A DNA stretch of 64,000 nt from Crossiella sp. S99.2. Lineage in GTDB: Bacteria; Actinomycetota; Actinomycetes; Mycobacteriales; Pseudonocardiaceae. The notes beneath the pieces are model-generated. The model was not told where the DNA came from and did not search any database. It worked only from the letters and a program-made list of their open reading frames with translations. The stretch lies in the NCBI RefSeq assembly GCF_023094165.1, contig NZ_JALMDK010000016.1:1-64000 (forward strand). Reading direction: 5' to 3'. The translations under genes were made by a program, and so were the position numbers. Shown one piece after another: positions 19,131 through 27,667 of this stretch (position 1 is its first letter; each line of letters starts with the position of its first letter).

Positions 19131-20132
19131 ATGCAGCTCGCTCCGACGTCCGCGGGACTGACCGCGGCGGTCGTCTCCGTCGTCTCCTTCGGCACCTCTG
19201 GCGCGTTTGTGAAACCGCTGCTGGCCGCGGGCTGGTCCCCCGCCGCCGCGGTCGCCGCCCGGGTGCTGGTCGCCGGGCTGGTGCTGTTGCCGTTCACGCT
19301 GGCCTCGCTGCGCGGCCGCTGGGACGTGCTGTGGCGGGGCCGCTGGCGGGTGCTCGGCATGGGCCTGGTCGCGGTCGCCTTCACCCAGCTCGCCTACTTC
19401 GCCGCGCTGACCCGCATCCCGGTCGCCCCCGCCCTGCTGATCGAGTTCCTCGCGCCACTGCTGCTGGTCGGGGTCACCTGGGCGATCACCCGGCGCAGGC
19501 CGGGCGTGGCCGTGCTGGCCGGTTCCGCACTGGCGGTCGGCGGCCTGGTGCTGGTGATCGGCCCCGGCGCGGTGCAGGCGGCGGACCCGCTCGGCCTGCT
19601 CTTCGCCTTCGGCGCGGCCATCGGCTGCGCCGCCTACTTCGTCATCGCCGCCCGCCCCGCCGACGGCCTGTCCCCCACCGCACTCGCCGGCGCCGGACTG
19701 CTGCTGGCCGCGGTGCTGCTGCTGCTCGCGGGCGGCCTGGATCTGCTGCCGTTCACCGCGCACTTCGGCGAGGTCACGGTGCTGGGCGAGTCGGCGCCGT
19801 GGTGGGCGCCGCTGCTGGTGGTCGCGATCATCGGCACCGCCGTCTCCTACGCCACCGGCATCGCCGCCTCCAACCTGCTCGGCTCCCGCCTGGCCTCCTT
19901 CATCGGCCTGCTGGAGGTCGTCTCCGCCTCGATCTTCGCCTGGCTGCTACTCGGTGAGGAACTCACCCTGCTGCAACTGGCCGGCGGCGCGCTGATCCTG
20001 GGCGGGATCGCCGCGGTCCGGGCCGAACCGGCCCCCGAACCGGTTCCCGCGGCGGTCAGCCTCAGCCCGGCGGCTCAGAGCGCGGCCAGCACCGTGGCGC
20101 GTTCTTCCGCCGAGAGCTGCAATCCCACCTGA
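19131..20132 (+). CDS. EamA/DMT-family transporter
   Basis: A 333-residue inner-membrane protein with ten hydrophobic helices in two EamA repeats (first about residues 10-145, second 155-300), typical of drug/metabolite exporters of the RhtA/YddG kind. Substrates of such proteins include amino acids and antimetabolites; none can be assigned. Its last 58 bases overlap the convergent hypothetical gene. It is paired with the divergent CGNR regulator. Confidence 0.85.
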   Translation: MQLAPTSAGLTAAVVSVVSFGTSGAFVKPLLAAGWSPAAAVAARVLVAGLVLLPFTLASLRGRWDVLWRGRWRVLGMGLVAVAFTQLAYFAALTRIPVAPALLIEFLAPLLLVGVTWAITRRRPGVAVLAGSALAVGGLVLVIGPGAVQAADPLGLLFAFGAAIGCAAYFVIAARPADGLSPTALAGAGLLLAAVLLLLAGGLDLLPFTAHFGEVTVLGESAPWWAPLLVVAIIGTAVSYATGIAASNLLGSRLASFIGLLEVVSASIFAWLLLGEELTLLQLAGGALILGGIAAVRAEPAPEPVPAAVSLSPAAQSAASTVARSSAESCNPT

Positions 20133-20590
20133 GAGCTGTCGGCGAAGACCAGCCGCAGGTACGGCACATCGCCGCCGACGTCCTCGCCCTTGGGCCGGGG
20201 ATCGGCGGCGCTGTGCCAGCGCAGCGTGAAGTCCTCGCCGTCCTCTTCCAGCACCGCGACCGCGGCGCCGTCGCTGACCACCCACCGCTCCAGCTGTTCG
20301 ATCTCCTCGTCGAAGCCGACGAACCGGCCGGCGTCGGTGTGGATGAAGCCCTCCGGCCGCGTGTGCCGCCGCTCCTCGGCCTCGCCGCCGGCACCGCCGA
20401 GCGCACTTTCCAGCAGGCCGTACGCGACCGTGAACATCGTGCCCAACCGGCGCCCCAGGCCATGTCCGCGGTCCACCACCTCGGTGCTGGGCACCACGGT
20501 CAGCGGGGCCAGCACCACCGGTGCGCCGAAGGAGGGCACCAACTCCGCGAGAGCGGCACGTACCCGCTCCGTCGGCCACTGCGATTCCAT
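20075..20590 (-). CDS. Hypothetical protein
   Basis: A 171-residue acidic, soluble protein starting at ATG 20590 (MESQWPTERV). No family is recognised. It has no signal peptide or membrane segment and ends in QLSAEERATVLAAL. A longer frame to 20674 is open but runs into the promoter of the divergent methyltransferase. Convergent with the DMT transporter (58-base overlap). Confidence 0.5.
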   Translation of the reverse strand: MESQWPTERVRAALAELVPSFGAPVVLAPLTVVPSTEVVDRGHGLGRRLGTMFTVAYGLLESALGGAGGEAEERRHTRPEGFIHTDAGRFVGFDEEIEQLERWVVSDGAAVAVLEEDGEDFTLRWHSAADPRPKGEDVGGDVPYLRLVFADSSQVGLQLSAEERATVLAAL

Positions 20591-20657
20591 GTCACCATCC
20601 TGCCGGTGCCGCACACTTGTGCCAGCGAACACCCCGGCCCGCGGAGGAACACCGGAC

Positions 20658-21557
20658 ATGAGCCCCGACGGCATTGCCGACTCCTACAACGACAGCAGCG
20701 TGCTCTTCCGGGTGCTGGGCGCGGTCGGCTGGGGTGATCTGGTCAACGTCGGCTACCTGACCTGGCCGACGCTGCCGCTGGCGATCGGCGGTCTCGGCCG
20801 GTTCCAGCGCAGGCTGGTCCGCAACTCACTCGCGCTGCTCGAAGCCCGGCCGGGCGAGGTCGTGCTGGACGCCTGTTGCGGCCGCGGGCTCACCACCGCC
20901 TGGCTGGCCCGGCAGGGCTGTCAGGCGCTGGGCGTGGACATCCAGCCCGAGCAGATCGCCGAGGCCAGCGCCCGGTTCGGGCAGCAGCCGGGGGCCCGCT
21001 TCGCCGTCGCGGATGTCACCGCGCCGCCGCCGTCGGCCGGGGAGATCGACCTGTCCGACGGGGCGCTGGACCGCATCCACTGCCTGGAAGCCGCCTTCCA
21101 CTTCGGCCCGGCGGGCAGGCAGGCGTTCCTGACCCAGGCCCACCGCCTGCTCCGCCCCGGCGGCAGGCTGGTCCTGGTCGACTTCACCTGGCGCGAGGCC
21201 GATCCCAGCACCATCGAGACGCTCGACCCGGACCGGCTGGTCCGCGACACCTGGCACTTCGAGCAGTTCGAGCCCTTGGAGCGCTACCTCAGCACTGCCG
21301 CGGCCACCGGATTCACCGTGCGCGCGGTGCACGACTGGACCCCGCACGCCCTGGCCCACTACGGCCGGGCGGCACCGGTGCTGCGCCGGATCCTGTCCAC
21401 CAGGGCGGGCCGGTGGGCAGCCTGCCGGTACCGGCCCGCGCTGGCCGGGCTGACCGAGGCCGACTGGCGGCAGCTGATCAGGATCATGGACGCGCACATG
21501 ACCGGTCTGGTCGCGCCGTGCCGGTACACCGCCCTGGTCCTGGACAAACCCGCCTGA
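20658..21557 (+). CDS. SAM-dependent methyltransferase
   Basis: A 299-residue class I methyltransferase. The SAM-binding motif I is VLDACCGRGLTTAWLA (about residues 75-90), followed by the acidic GVDIQ of motif II and GGRLVLVDFTW after strand 5. The overall pattern resembles small-molecule methyltransferases of the UbiE/gamma-tocopherol type. It starts at ATG 20658 behind GGAGGA. The substrate is unknown. Its stop directly abuts that of the convergent TetR gene. Confidence 0.75.
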   Translation: MSPDGIADSYNDSSVLFRVLGAVGWGDLVNVGYLTWPTLPLAIGGLGRFQRRLVRNSLALLEARPGEVVLDACCGRGLTTAWLARQGCQALGVDIQPEQIAEASARFGQQPGARFAVADVTAPPPSAGEIDLSDGALDRIHCLEAAFHFGPAGRQAFLTQAHRLLRPGGRLVLVDFTWREADPSTIETLDPDRLVRDTWHFEQFEPLERYLSTAAATGFTVRAVHDWTPHALAHYGRAAPVLRRILSTRAGRWAACRYRPALAGLTEADWRQLIRIMDAHMTGLVAPCRYTALVLDKPA

Positions 21558-22151
21558 TTACCCGGTCAGGCAGTGCTGCACGAGCGGCCCGAACCGGACC
21601 ACCAGCTCATCGACCGAGGCTGACGCGATCGGCTCGATCCGCACGATGTAGCGCGCCACCGCGAGCCCCAGGATCTGCACGTTGACCATGCCCGCGCGCA
21701 GGGCGGCGTCCGGGGGGTCGAGCAGGGCCGCGAGCCGGTCGGTGATCTCCCGGTCGATGAACTCGCGCAGCAGGGCCTCGGACTGGTTGTCGGTGGGCGC
21801 GGACCTGGTCAGCATCACCAGCGGCGTGCGGTCGGACTTGTCCAGGTTCTCCAGCAGCGTGCGGACAATGCGCTCGCCAATGCCGTCCAGCCCGGCGGTG
21901 AAGATCGACTCGATGGCGGGCGGGACGGCGCCGGACATCTCGACCGCGGCGGCGAACAGGCCCTGTTTGTTGGTGAAGAAGTAGAACACCATCGCCGGGT
22001 CCACCCCGGCCGCGGTGGCGATCGCGCGCACGGTCGTGCCGCCGTAACCGTGCTGCCCGAACAGATCGCGGGCGGTCTGCAGGATCCGCTGTTTGCTCTC
22101 CGCGCCGGAACGCCAGCGGCCGGGACGACGGTGAGTGCCTGGTTCTGTCAT
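21558..22151 (-). CDS. TetR-family repressor
   Basis: A 197-residue protein with an N-terminal TetR helix-turn-helix (KQRILQTARDLFGQHGYGGT, then VRAIATAAGVDPAMVFYFFTNKQGL) and a ligand-binding C-terminal region. It is divergent from a FAD monooxygenase gene. Repeated TTCTTCATC half-sites in the shared promoter region are candidate binding sites, so it probably represses the monooxygenase and itself. Confidence 0.85.
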   Translation of the reverse strand: MTEPGTHRRPGRWRSGAESKQRILQTARDLFGQHGYGGTTVRAIATAAGVDPAMVFYFFTNKQGLFAAAVEMSGAVPPAIESIFTAGLDGIGERIVRTLLENLDKSDRTPLVMLTRSAPTDNQSEALLREFIDREITDRLAALLDPPDAALRAGMVNVQILGLAVARYIVRIEPIASASVDELVVRFGPLVQHCLTG

Positions 22152-22174
22152 GACCGCGGCAGCCTAACACCCGT

Positions 22175-22241
22175 TTCTTCATCACTTGGTGGTGTTTCAC
22201 TCCCGTCGTCCGTAGGGTGTTCTTCATCAGGCGGTGAAGAA
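22175..22241. promoter_or_regulatory. Candidate TetR operators
   Basis: TTCTTCATC occurs at 22175-22183 and again at 22220-22228. The second copy is paired with GGTGAAGAA at 22233-22241, forming an imperfect inverted repeat. The sites lie between the divergent TetR and monooxygenase genes. Confidence 0.5.
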
Positions 22242-22255
22242 AGGTGGCGGGGGAC

Positions 22256-23374
22256 ATGAGGGTGATCGTGGTCGGCGCGGGAGTGGGCGGGCTGACGCTG
22301 GCGCACGGGTTACGCCGGGCGGGGATCGACGTGGTCGTGCACGAGCGGGACAGCGCGCTGGGACGTCCGCAGGGCATCAGCCTGCACATCGACGAGCGCG
22401 GCGCCTCGGCATTGCGGGCCTGTCTGCCGCCGGCGCACGCGGCGATGGCGGCGGCGACCATGGGCGGACCGCGCGAGCAGACCCTGACACTGTCCGAAGT
22501 GGACGGATCGCTCGTCGTCGAGAGCGCGCAGCCATCCGACGGCGTGGCCGGTCGGGCGAGACCCGGTCGGCAGGCTCATCGCCCGTTGTTGCGGGCGGTG
22601 TTGTTGACCGGACTGGAAGACGTGGTCCGATTCGGGGCGGAGGTCACCCGGTTCGAGCAGCGAGGCGACGGCACGGTCCGGGTGTGGTGCGCGGACGGCC
22701 GGGTGGACACCGCGGACGTGCTGGTCGGCGCGGACGGGATCGGCTCGGCGATCCGCCGCCAGTATCTGCCGCAGGTGCAGGTGGTCGACACGGGACGGCG
22801 CATGCTCATGGGCGCGACCCCACTGCGGGCGGTGGCCGAGTCCGGGCTGCCCGACCTGATCGGCGACAGCCCCGCCAGCATGCGGGCAGGCGGCACAATG
22901 GTGGCGCTGGGTGTACTGCGATTCACCGAATCCCCTGTCGCCGCAAGGCAACGGTGGCTACCCGCCCTGTGTCCCAGCGCGGTCGCCAAGGTCGAGGACT
23001 ACGTGATGTGGGCCTTGCCCAGCACGCAGGATCGGCTTGGTTCAGCCACATCACCGGCCACGGAGTTGATCGCGGACCTGCCCTCGGCACTGCGGTCGGT
23101 CGTGACCCAGGCATGGCCGGAAACCACCGTCGCACTGCGCATCGGCATGATCCCGCCACCACTCCCCTGGCCTGCCAGTCCGGTGACGGTTCTCGGCGAC
23201 GCCATCCACCTGGCCCCTGGCTTCGGCGCCAACCTGGCCATGCAGGACGCCCATCATCTCCGCGACGCCCTGGTAGCGGCGAACCACGGCCGATTCACCC
23301 TGCTCGACGCGCTCGCCGCCTACGAGAACACCATGCGCCACACCAGCTTCACCCCGGCGAAGGCGAGCGCATGA
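22256..23374 (+). CDS. FAD-dependent aromatic-type monooxygenase
   Basis: A 372-residue flavoprotein of the PHBH/TetX-like class. It shows the N-terminal dinucleotide-binding GAGVGGLTLAHGLRRAGIDV, the second motif VLVGADGIGSAIRR (about residue 160) and the FAD-contacting VLGDAIHLAPGFGANLAMQDA (about residue 310). Such enzymes hydroxylate aromatic or polycyclic substrates using NAD(P)H. The substrate is unknown; TetR pairing suggests a xenobiotic or antibiotic inducer. The stop overlaps the next gene (ATGA). Confidence 0.85.
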   Translation: MRVIVVGAGVGGLTLAHGLRRAGIDVVVHERDSALGRPQGISLHIDERGASALRACLPPAHAAMAAATMGGPREQTLTLSEVDGSLVVESAQPSDGVAGRARPGRQAHRPLLRAVLLTGLEDVVRFGAEVTRFEQRGDGTVRVWCADGRVDTADVLVGADGIGSAIRRQYLPQVQVVDTGRRMLMGATPLRAVAESGLPDLIGDSPASMRAGGTMVALGVLRFTESPVAARQRWLPALCPSAVAKVEDYVMWALPSTQDRLGSATSPATELIADLPSALRSVVTQAWPETTVALRIGMIPPPLPWPASPVTVLGDAIHLAPGFGANLAMQDAHHLRDALVAANHGRFTLLDALAAYENTMRHTSFTPAKASA

Positions 23375-24030
23375 GCCTCGCCCTGCTGACCCAGAAATCG
23401 GTGTCCTTGTTCGCCGCGGTGGGCGGCTGGCGCACGGTCGCCGAGGGCGTCGCCTCCCGGGTGCTGTTCCTGATCGCCTACCTGCTCTCCGGCCAGGTGC
23501 TGACCTCCGCGCTGGTGGCGGTCGGCGGTGTGCTGGTGTTCGCGGTGGTGCGGGTGTTCAGCGACCGGAAGTACTGGCAGGCAACGCTTGGACTGGGCAT
23601 GGTCGGGGTGTCGGCGCTGCTGGCCGGGAGCAGCGGGCACGCGGTCGACTTCTACCTGCCTGCCGTGCTCATCCAGTCGGCAGGGACCGCGGTGTTCCCG
23701 CTGTCCATGCTGGTGCGGTGGCCGGTGATCGGCCTGGTGGTCGGGGCGGCCCGCGGTGAACGGTTCGGCTGGCGGCGGGATCCGGTGCGGCGGCGGCGTT
23801 ATCAGCTGTGCACCGCGATCTTCGCGGCGAAGTCCGGCCTCGCCACGGCCGCGCTGGTACCGCTGTACCTGGCCGATCAGGTGACCCCACTCGGCATCGC
23901 CGCCACCGTGCTGGGCGGCGCACCCGCGGCGGGCGCCTGCGTTTACCTGTGCTGGCGAGTCCTGCGCGGCCAAGCGGACCAGGCGCAAGCACCTCGACGG
24001 GCCCGCGTCAACGTCCGACCGACGGATTGA
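23371..24030 (+). CDS. DUF3159 family membrane protein
   Basis: A 219-residue integral membrane protein with about six hydrophobic helices, matching the actinobacterial DUF3159 family (GWRTVAEGVASRVLFLIAYLL near residue 20; VRRRRYQLCTAIFAAKSGL near residue 145). Function is unknown. It is translationally coupled to the upstream monooxygenase by a 4-base overlap, so the two may work together. Confidence 0.7.
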   Translation: MSLALLTQKSVSLFAAVGGWRTVAEGVASRVLFLIAYLLSGQVLTSALVAVGGVLVFAVVRVFSDRKYWQATLGLGMVGVSALLAGSSGHAVDFYLPAVLIQSAGTAVFPLSMLVRWPVIGLVVGAARGERFGWRRDPVRRRRYQLCTAIFAAKSGLATAALVPLYLADQVTPLGIAATVLGGAPAAGACVYLCWRVLRGQADQAQAPRRARVNVRPTD

Positions 24031-24074
24031 CACTCCTGGCCCCAAGGTTTGCACTGGTACTCCGCCGCCAGCGA

Positions 24075-24088
24075 AGAGAGCGCTCCCA
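24075..24088. promoter_or_regulatory. CebR-like LacI-family operator
   Basis: AGAGAGCGCTCCCA matches 12 of 14 positions of the CebR operator TGGGAGCGCTCCCA known from Streptomyces. It lies 12 bases before the ATG of the GH16 glucanase, overlapping where RNA polymerase or the ribosome would act. It suggests repression relieved by cello- or laminari-oligosaccharides. Confidence 0.65.
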
Positions 24089-24100
24089 CTGGAGGTTGCT

Positions 24101-24949
24101 ATGCCACCGAGGGCATCCCGCCTGCGCAGCCTGCTCGCCGCGACGCTGGCCATGGTCTGTGTTTCCGCTCCACTGTCCGCTGCCGCCGGGCCTGCCGGCT
24201 GGGTACAGGTGTGGGCGGATGAGTTCAACCAACCGCAGGGCACCGGGCCGGATCGCAACAAGTGGAACATGGAGATCGGCAACGGGTCGGACGGGTGGGG
24301 CAACAAGGAGTTGCAGTACTACACCGACCGCACCAACAACGCGGTGGTGGACCAGGCGGGCAACCTGGTGCTCATCGCCTGGCGGGAGCAGTGGGGCAAC
24401 TGCTGGCACGGCGGGGCCTGTCAGTACACCTCGGCGCGGATGACCACGCGCGGGAAGTTCGAGCGGGCCTACGGGCGGTTCGAGGCGCGAATGAAACTGC
24501 CGGTCGGGCAGGGCATCTGGCCAGCGTTCTGGATGCTGGGCAACGATATCGACACCGCGCGCTGGCCCAACTGCGGCGAGATCGACATCATGGAGAACGT
24601 CGGCCGCGAGCCCTACACCGTGCACGGCACCATCCACGGGCCCGGCTACTCCGGCGCGCAGGGCATCGGCGCGTCGAAGAACTCCCCGGACGGGCGGCGC
24701 TACACCGATGGATTCCACGACTTCGCCGTCGAGTGGTCGCCGACCGACATCAAGTGGTTCGTGGACGGCCAGCTCTACCAGCAGCGCACCGCGGCGGATC
24801 TGCGCGGCAACCGCTGGGTGTTCGACCACCGGTTCTTCATGATCCTCAACCTGGCCGTCGGCGGGAACTGGCCGGGCAGCCCGGATGGCAGCACCGTGTT
24901 CCCGCAGCACCTGGTGGTGGACTGGGTACGCGTGTTCGAGTGGCGGTAG
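24101..24949 (+). CDS. Secreted GH16 endo-beta-glucanase
   Basis: A 282-residue glycoside hydrolase family 16 enzyme with an N-terminal signal peptide (about 28 residues, SAAAG cleavage region), acting outside the cell, most likely as an endo-1,3-beta-glucanase (laminarinase). The catalytic motif GEIDIMENVG carries the nucleophile and acid/base glutamates, and WPAFWMLG and the terminal VDWVRVFEW are family hallmarks. It has no carbohydrate-binding module. The CebR-like operator upstream and a strong hairpin downstream make it a single-gene unit. Confidence 0.92.
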   Translation: MPPRASRLRSLLAATLAMVCVSAPLSAAAGPAGWVQVWADEFNQPQGTGPDRNKWNMEIGNGSDGWGNKELQYYTDRTNNAVVDQAGNLVLIAWREQWGNCWHGGACQYTSARMTTRGKFERAYGRFEARMKLPVGQGIWPAFWMLGNDIDTARWPNCGEIDIMENVGREPYTVHGTIHGPGYSGAQGIGASKNSPDGRRYTDGFHDFAVEWSPTDIKWFVDGQLYQQRTAADLRGNRWVFDHRFFMILNLAVGGNWPGSPDGSTVFPQHLVVDWVRVFEWR

Positions 24950-24964
24950 CACCCTGGTCGCGGG

Positions 24965-24997
24965 CCCGGACACCCTTGTGCGACAAGGGTGTCCGGG
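24965..24997. terminator. Perfect 15-bp stem terminator after the GH16 gene
   Basis: Arms 24965-24979 and 24983-24997 are exact reverse complements around a GCG loop, 16 bases after the GH16 stop codon. Confidence 0.85.
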
Positions 24998-25043
24998 ACC
25001 TGCCAGGCTGAGCGGGTTCGATCCGCACACCCTGGAGGTTCTG

Positions 25044-26078
25044 ATGCGCGCAGGCGTCGTGGTCACCGCCCACCCCGGCGTGGAGGATCTCGCCGTACAG
25101 GCCGAGGAGCTGGGCCTGCACAGCCTCTGGATCAACGACACCCCGATGGTCCACGGCGACCCCTTCATCGCCTTGGCCCTGTGCGCGAAGGCCACCCGCC
25201 GCATCAAGCTCGGTATCGGCGTGACCTCCCCGGCGCTGCGCTCGGCCCCGGCCACCGCGAGCGCACTCGCCAGCCTCAACGCCCTGGCGCCGGGCCGGAT
25301 CAGCTGCGGGGTCGGCACCGGGAACACCGCCCGGCGCACCCTGGGCCTGCCACCGACCACCGCGGCCGCGGTCGAGAAGTTCACCGCCGCACTCCAGGAC
25401 CTGTGCGCCGGACGCGCCACCGAGTACCGCGAAGGTGACCGGGTCCGCGACATCCGGTTCCTGCACGCCGGAGCGCAGGTGAACACCGCGGACCCGATCG
25501 AGTTCGTGGTGGCCGCGCTCGGCCCGAAAGCCGCCGCCGTCGCCGGTCGCCGCGGCACCGGCCTCATCTCCTTCGGCCTGCTCGACCCTACCGCCTGGCA
25601 AGCACTGCACCACGCCGCTCAAGGCGAACACCGCGCCTCCTACCTCGTCACCGCGCTCCACCTGCTCGACGAGAACGAGAACCCGCACAGTGACGCGGCC
25701 CGCGACGCGACCGGCCACCTCGTCCTGTCCCTGCTGGCCTTCGCCGCCGACACCGCCGCCGAGAGCCCCGCTTTCGTCGAGCAGCTCGGCCCTGAGGAAC
25801 GCGAGGCGGTGCAACGACTTCTCGACCGGCGCGGCACCACCGCCACCGCACCGGACCGGCACACCAAGCTCTACCCCAACTACCTCGGCCGCATCGCAGC
25901 GCAGGACCGCGACCTGGTCCTGCCCTCGCTGATGACCATGCTGGCCCTGGTCGGCACCCGCGAGGATCTGCTCGCCCGCCTCACCACCCTGGAACAGGCC
26001 GGCATCGACGAACTCCTCATCCAGCCGGTGGTCGACCCGCCCGCCGAAATGGCCCAGCTCGCGAAACTGCTCGCCTGA
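25044..26078 (+). CDS. LLM-class (luciferase-like, F420 or FMN) oxidoreductase
   Basis: A 344-residue protein of the luciferase-like monooxygenase superfamily. It shows the SLWINDTPMVHGDPFIALALCA stretch in its first 55 residues, KLGIGVTSPALRSAPATAS and GRISCGVGTGNTARRTLG, as in F420-dependent reductases. Actinobacterial members often use F420H2; FMN cannot be excluded. The substrate is unknown. The ATG at 25044, with GGAGG 8 bases upstream, is chosen over the longer open frame that overlaps the GH16 end. Confidence 0.75.
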   Translation: MRAGVVVTAHPGVEDLAVQAEELGLHSLWINDTPMVHGDPFIALALCAKATRRIKLGIGVTSPALRSAPATASALASLNALAPGRISCGVGTGNTARRTLGLPPTTAAAVEKFTAALQDLCAGRATEYREGDRVRDIRFLHAGAQVNTADPIEFVVAALGPKAAAVAGRRGTGLISFGLLDPTAWQALHHAAQGEHRASYLVTALHLLDENENPHSDAARDATGHLVLSLLAFAADTAAESPAFVEQLGPEEREAVQRLLDRRGTTATAPDRHTKLYPNYLGRIAAQDRDLVLPSLMTMLALVGTREDLLARLTTLEQAGIDELLIQPVVDPPAEMAQLAKLLA

Positions 26079-26090
26079 AAAGCCAGGCCC

Positions 26091-27146
26091 TCAGCCGCGG
26101 GCCGCCTGACGCAGCAGCCGGGTGACGACGAAGCGGGCGTCCGCGCCAACACCTCGCAGGCTGGCCGAGGCCGGACTCCGCTGGAGTTCCAGGCCGACGA
26201 ACCCGAGACCCGGGTGCACAGTGGACAGTCCGTTGCGGTGCAGCGGGCGCTGGTCGCCGTCCAGGGCGCCGAGTGGGGCGAGGTAGGGCAGGTCGGGGCG
26301 GTAGCCGGTGGCCAGGATGATCGTGTCGACCTGCTCCTGGTGGCCGTCGGCCCAGGTGACGGTGGCGCCGTCGATGTCGGTGAACAGGTCGCGGCGGTCG
26401 GGGCGTCCGGCAGTCAGGGCGGCGCGATAGGGGCCGTGGTCGAGCACCGGTTGGGTGAAGTTCGGGGGGAAGAACCGACCGATCGGTAGGCGGTCGATCC
26501 GGGTGAGGTGGAACCAGAAGTGCAGGTCCTTGCCCAGCGGGCGCTGGTTGGTGAACTTGACCGGGGAGCGACTGGTGAGGGTGACGTTGGCGTGCTCGGC
26601 GAGTTCGGCGGCGATCTGGACGGCGGAGTTGCCCGCGCCCACGACGATGACTCGTTGTCCTTGGTAGGCAAGGGGTTCGCGGTAGTCGGTGACGTGGCGC
26701 AGGGTGCCGGTGAAGGTGTCCAGGCCGGGTAGGTCGGGGCGGTGCGGGCGGCCGAAGGCGCCGGTGGCGGCGATGACCTTGCGGGCGGGCAGTTCGGTGC
26801 CATCGGCGGTACGCACGAGCAGGTGCGGGCCGTCCGCGGTCACCTCGGTGACGCGGGCGCCGGTGCGGAGGTCGATGTCCAGGCGGGCGGCGTAGCGGGC
26901 GAGGTAGTCGACGACCTCGTCGCGGTGCGGGTAGCGCTCGGGGTCGCCGCCGAAGCGCAGGCCGGGCAGGGCGCTGTACCTGGCCGGGGAGAACAGGGTG
27001 AGGCTGTCGTAGTAGCCGGGCCAGGAGCCGACCGGGCGTTCGCCGGCTTCCAGGAGCAGGGGGCGGGCGCCGCGGGCGCGCAGGGCGTGGGCGGCGGCGA
27101 GGCCGGACTGGCCGCCGCCGATGACGATGGCGTCGTGGATGGTCAC
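26091..27146 (-). CDS. ArsO-like flavin-dependent monooxygenase
   Basis: A 351-residue flavoprotein with two dinucleotide-binding motifs: GGGQSGLAAAHALRARG at the N-terminus for FAD and VVGAGNSAVQIAAELAEH near residue 170 for NADPH. ATGYRPDLPYL near the end is typical of the FMO/CzcO-like group. Related proteins (called ArsO) recur in arsenic resistance loci, and here it is divergent from an ArsR gene with a palindromic operator between. Its reaction is not established. Confidence 0.75.
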   Translation of the reverse strand: MTIHDAIVIGGGQSGLAAAHALRARGARPLLLEAGERPVGSWPGYYDSLTLFSPARYSALPGLRFGGDPERYPHRDEVVDYLARYAARLDIDLRTGARVTEVTADGPHLLVRTADGTELPARKVIAATGAFGRPHRPDLPGLDTFTGTLRHVTDYREPLAYQGQRVIVVGAGNSAVQIAAELAEHANVTLTSRSPVKFTNQRPLGKDLHFWFHLTRIDRLPIGRFFPPNFTQPVLDHGPYRAALTAGRPDRRDLFTDIDGATVTWADGHQEQVDTIILATGYRPDLPYLAPLGALDGDQRPLHRNGLSTVHPGLGFVGLELQRSPASASLRGVGADARFVVTRLLRQAARG

Positions 27147-27161
27147 GACCGCAACATATCC

Positions 27162-27177
27162 TCATTTCATGAAATGA
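27162..27177. promoter_or_regulatory. Perfect 16-bp palindrome, probable ArsR operator
   Basis: TCATTTCATGAAATGA is a perfect palindrome between the divergent flavoprotein (start 27146) and ArsR (start 27202) genes. Its AT-rich composition contrasts with the flanks and is typical of an ArsR/SmtB binding site. Confidence 0.75.
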
Positions 27178-27201
27178 CGCAACGTGTGAGATGATGGCGG
27201 C

Positions 27202-27522
27202 ATGAGCGAGACCGAACCCGCCTGTGGCGAGGCCGCCGACCTCAGTGACGCGACCCGCCGCTTCCTGAAAGCGCTGGCCAGCGAGCATCGGCAGCAGACG
27301 ATGATGCTGTTCCACGGCGGCATCGAACTGTCCGTGGGCGAGGTCGCGCAACGACTGGAGGCCGGGCAGTCCACCGCCTCCCAGCAACTCACCATGCTGC
27401 GCGAGGCAGGCATGCTCACCTCCCGCCGAGAGGGCAAAACGGTCTACTACCGGGCAGATCCAGCAGGCATCGGCGCGGCACTCACCGAACTCCAGGCCTA
27501 CCTAGCGGTCTGCTGCCCGTAA
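27202..27522 (+). CDS. arsR: ArsR-family metalloregulator
   Basis: A 106-residue winged-helix repressor: FLKALASEHRQQTMMLF, VGEVAQRLEAGQSTASQQLT and the wing MLTSRREGKTVYYR. Cysteine 8 and a C-terminal CCP could form a metal(loid) site, different from the classical CVCDL position. It should repress itself and the divergent flavoprotein. Its last proline codon and stop (CCGTAA) belong to the repeat element starting at about 27518. Confidence 0.85.
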   Translation: MSETEPACGEAADLSDATRRFLKALASEHRQQTMMLFHGGIELSVGEVAQRLEAGQSTASQQLTMLREAGMLTSRREGKTVYYRADPAGIGAALTELQAYLAVCCP

Positions 27523-27660
27523 CCCACCGGCGTGTTGGCCGTTGCCGTACCCAGTCTTGGCCGAACTCGTACCACTTGGCCCAACTGGTACGCCCACTTT
27601 GGCCAAACTGGCGTACCAGTTGGGCCAACTCGCCGTCCAGAACGGCCAACACGATGGCGG
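27518..27660. repeat. Palindrome-rich repeat element, copy A
   Basis: About 140 bases packed with TTGGCCAA-like and GTAC units between the convergent ArsR and ArsR-GNAT genes. Its first 50 bases are nearly identical to those of the copy at 58580 (starting CCGTAACCCACCGGCGTGTT). The many overlapping inverted repeats could fold into alternative hairpins and act as a two-way terminator. Confidence 0.8.
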
Positions 27661-27667
27661 GTGGGGG

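Noticed and set aside
27518..27660. CRISPR array
   Set aside because: The units are short, self-palindromic and irregularly spaced, with no constant repeat-spacer alternation and no cas gene.
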